From Streptococcus infantis (GTDB taxonomy: Bacteria; Bacillota; Bacilli; Lactobacillales; Streptococcaceae), in the NCBI RefSeq assembly GCF_019929575.1, contig NZ_JAHZPU010000009.1, forward strand, positions 1 through 64,000: DNA of 64,000 nt. The letters are read 5' to 3'. Positions 61,724 through 64,000 of this stretch are shown in pieces. Each line of letters begins with the position of its first letter. The stretch's first letter is position 1. The translations under genes and the position numbers were made by a program. The notes under the pieces were generated by a model. That model had not been told where the DNA came from, did not search any database, and saw only the letters and a program-made list of their open reading frames with translations.

Positions 61724-62131
61724 TCAGATCAATCCTTGAGACTGACGCCATTTATCGTAGGTTTCAATGTCTGTTTTGACCATATTCATACAAAGTCCTA
61801 GAACTGCCATGTCATCTAAATAACCTGCTAGGGGAATAAAATCCGGAACAATATCAATAGGAGCAAGGAAATAAATAAGTGCGCTTAAAACGGCTAAAAT
61901 AGTTCCATAAGGAACCGTTGTGTATTTCCCTTGAGCATAATTTTTCACTAAGGAAATCATGACTGGAATCATCTGGAATTTCTTACCAACAAATGGCATC
62001 TCTTTAATTTTTTGCTCCAAACGATATAAAAAATCATCTAACTCATCTTTATCGTTTAATAGGGCCTCAGATTCCGCATAGCCACTTTCAAGTGCTTCTT
62101 TAACTTGCTCTTCACTTAGATTTTCAGACAT
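61724..62131 (-). CDS. YkvA family (DUF1232) protein
   Basis: 135 residues. The DUF1232 hairpin ALIYFLAPIDIVPDFIPLAG, followed by YLDDMAVLGLCMNM, is at about 85-120; the N terminus is acidic and helical. One or two membrane helices. Function unknown. GGAGGACAAGAT before the ATG; it follows parE by 32 bases. Confidence 0.88.
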   Translation of the reverse strand: MSENLSEEQVKEALESGYAESEALLNDKDELDDFLYRLEQKIKEMPFVGKKFQMIPVMISLVKNYAQGKYTTVPYGTILAVLSALIYFLAPIDIVPDFIPLAGYLDDMAVLGLCMNMVKTDIETYDKWRQSQGLI

Positions 62132-62163
62132 ATCTTGTCCTCCATTTGTATTTATATCAATTT

Positions 62164-64000
62164 TTAAAATACTGTTGCTTCTTCCAGTGTAAACTGGACA
62201 TTGTCTTCAATCCACTTACGGCGTGGTTCAACCTTGTCACCCATGAGGACATTGACACGACGTTCTGCGCGTGCTAGGTCTTCAATCGTCACACGGATGA
62301 GAGTGCGGGTTTCTGGATTCATGGTTGTTTCCCAGAGTTGGTCCGCATTCATTTCACCAAGACCCTTGTAGCGTTGAAGGGTAGCACCTTTACCGAACTG
62401 CTTGCGAAGTTCTTCTAGCTCACTATCCGTCCATGCGTAAGCCACTTCTTCTTTTTTGCCTTTACCTTTAGACATCTTGTAAAGAGGAGGAAGGGCAATA
62501 TAAACATGACCTGCCTCAACTAGTGGACGCATATAGCGATAAAAGAAGGTTAAAAGCAATGTTTGAATGTGGGCACCGTCGGTATCCGCATCGGTCATGA
62601 TAATAATCTTGTCATAGTTGGCATCTTCAAGAGAGAAGTCTGCCCCAACACCAGCACCGATGGTATAAATCATGGTATTGATTTCTTCGTTTTTGAGGAT
62701 ATCTGCCATCTTGGCCTTGGCTGTATTGATAACCTTACCTCGAAGAGGCAAGATAGCTTGGAACTTGCGGTCACGACCTTGTTTGGCAGAACCACCGGCA
62801 GAGTCCCCCTCGACCAGATAGAGTTCGTTCTTAGCTGGATTTTTTGACTGGGCTGGCGTTAATTTACCAGAAAGCAAGCCCTTGTCTTTCTTATTCTTCT
62901 TGCCATTTCGGCTCTCATCACGCGCCTTACGTGCTGCTTCACGGGCATCACGAGCCTTGATAGCTTTACGAATCAGATTAGACGCGAGTTCTCCGTTTTC
63001 CATGAGGAAGAAAGTTAATTTATCAGCTACAATACCATCTACAACCGGACGAGCAAGTGGACTTCCTAGTTTATCCTTAGTCTGTCCTTCAAACTGCAAA
63101 TGTTCTTCAGGAACAAGGATGGAAAGAACTGCCGCCAACCCTTCACGGTAATCTGAACCTTCTAGGTTTTTATCTTTTTCTTTGAGAAGGCCAGTTTTTC
63201 GCGCATAGTCGTTCATAACTTTGGTAATGGCAGACTTGAGTCCTGTCTCATGCGTTCCACCGTCCTTGGTACGAACATTGTTAACAAAGGACAAGATGTT
63301 ATCTGAAAATCCATCATTATATTGGAGGGCTACTTCTACTTGAAAACCATTATCTTCGCCTTCAAAGTAAAGGACTGGCGTCAAGGTTTCCTTGTCTTCA
63401 TTGAGGTAAGAAACAAAGTCTTGTACCCCATTCTCATAATGGAATTCAATTGCTTCATCTGTTCGTTTGTCCGTTAATGACAAGGTTACATTTTTCAAGA
63501 GGAAGGCTGACTCATTGAGACGCTCTGAAATGGTATTGTACTTGAAATCAGTCGTAGAAAAGATACTAGCATCCGGCATGAAGGTCACTTTGGTACCTGT
63601 TTTAGACTTCGGTGCTGTGCCAACCTTTTCAAGAGTTGTTACTGGTTTCCCACCATTTTCAAAGCGTTGTTTGTAAACAGCCCCATCACGTGTAATTTCT
63701 ACTTCCAGCCAACTAGAGAGGGCATTGACGACAGAAGAACCAACCCCGTGAAGACCACCAGAAGTCTTGTAGCCACCTTGACCGAATTTTCCTCCAGCGT
63801 GGAGAATGGTAAAAATAACCTCAACCGTTGGAATCCCCATAGCGTGCATCCCAGTCGGCATCCCACGTCCGTGGTCTTGAACCGTTAAACTTCCATCTTT
63901 ATTAATCGTTACATCAATGCGATCACCAAATCCAGATAAGGCTTCATCGACTGCATTATCGACAATTTCCCAAACAAGGTGATGTAGCCCAGCACCGTCA
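62164..64000 (-). CDS. parE: DNA topoisomerase IV subunit B, 5' end outside window
   Basis: About 611 codons seen; the frame remains open to the right edge. GHKL ATPase parts: WEIVDNAVDEAL and QDHGRGMPTGMHAMGIP, GGLHGVGSSVVNALS. TOPRIM motif LVEGDSAGGSAKQGRD and acidic DADTDGAHI. C-terminal GLGEMNADQLWETTMNPE. Works with ParC. The amino terminus is cut off. Confidence 0.97.
   Translation of the reverse strand, partial: DGAGLHHLVWEIVDNAVDEALSGFGDRIDVTINKDGSLTVQDHGRGMPTGMHAMGIPTVEVIFTILHAGGKFGQGGYKTSGGLHGVGSSVVNALSSWLEVEITRDGAVYKQRFENGGKPVTTLEKVGTAPKSKTGTKVTFMPDASIFSTTDFKYNTISERLNESAFLLKNVTLSLTDKRTDEAIEFHYENGVQDFVSYLNEDKETLTPVLYFEGEDNGFQVEVALQYNDGFSDNILSFVNNVRTKDGGTHETGLKSAITKVMNDYARKTGLLKEKDKNLEGSDYREGLAAVLSILVPEEHLQFEGQTKDKLGSPLARPVVDGIVADKLTFFLMENGELASNLIRKAIKARDAREAARKARDESRNGKKNKKDKGLLSGKLTPAQSKNPAKNELYLVEGDSAGGSAKQGRDRKFQAILPLRGKVINTAKAKMADILKNEEINTMIYTIGAGVGADFSLEDANYDKIIIMTDADTDGAHIQTLLLTFFYRYMRPLVEAGHVYIALPPLYKMSKGKGKKEEVAYAWTDSELEELRKQFGKGATLQRYKGLGEMNADQLWETTMNPETRTLIRVTIEDLARAERRVNVLMGDKVEPRRKWIEDNVQFTLEEATVF

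Overview
The window is chromosomal DNA of a mitis-group Streptococcus. The evidence is low GC, an intact BOX repeat (boxA-boxB-boxC), a streptococcal ComX (cin) box in front of comEA-comEC, a ParC almost the same as the pneumococcal protein, and gene blocks in the order I recall from S. pneumoniae. The c subunit of the ATP synthase (AtpE), the accessory genes between parE and parC and an intact oligopeptide-binding lipoprotein next to ilvE suggest S. mitis, S. oralis or a close relative rather than S. pneumoniae itself. Most genes lie on the minus strand.

Layout. 1-1310: a cut-off TPM-domain membrane protein, an AT-rich spacer with 11-bp-spaced repeats, and tRNA-Arg(CCT). 1352-4755: rplS, paired fluoride channels with a chorismate mutase, flavodoxin, the phosphodiesterase Pde2 and L31. 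4767-10436: YbjQ, HU, DegV, a TPR protein, an AI-2E-family permease and a lactonase. 10481-16968: the F1Fo-ATPase operon atpEBFHAGDC, with a BOX element between atpG and atpD and a candidate cre site at its promoter. 17198-23705: a CHY zinc-finger protein, a U32 tRNA-hydroxylation protein, comEC-comEA, an acetyltransferase and alanine dehydrogenase. 23757-31808: phoH, yozE-cvfB, frr-pyrH, trmFO with an unusual 49-bp hairpin array in its leader, then rsmI-yabA-holB-tmk. 31927-36462: proBAC and tuf. 36875-40764: a second AI-2E-family permease, pbp3/dacA and an amino-acid permease. 40846-41035: a 190-bp intergenic repeat with inverted ends. 41047-46235: sufCDSUB. 46389-50658: a DUF3272 gene, dnaX, fRMsr, rpsA, tRNA-Gln, tRNA-Tyr and a DUF2969 gene. 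50794-56104: ilvE, an AliB-like lipoprotein, DUF969, DUF979 and pcp, apparently one operon behind a perfect CodY box. 56229-64000: parC, an accessory patch and the 3' part of parE.

The genes are mostly housekeeping: energy, translation, Fe-S assembly, replication, proline synthesis and competence. The least ordinary parts are the parE-parC patch (a duplicated and recombined ANT(6)-like nucleotidyltransferase, an acetyltransferase, and a scar joining a fic-like start to an acetyltransferase tail), the covarying hairpin array before trmFO, the CodY-linked peptide/pyroglutamate operon, the apparently leaderless pbp3 mRNA, and a competence ComEC whose C-terminal metallo-beta-lactamase-like domain lacks the usual metal-binding motif. 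No CRISPR array, prophage or complete insertion sequence was seen.
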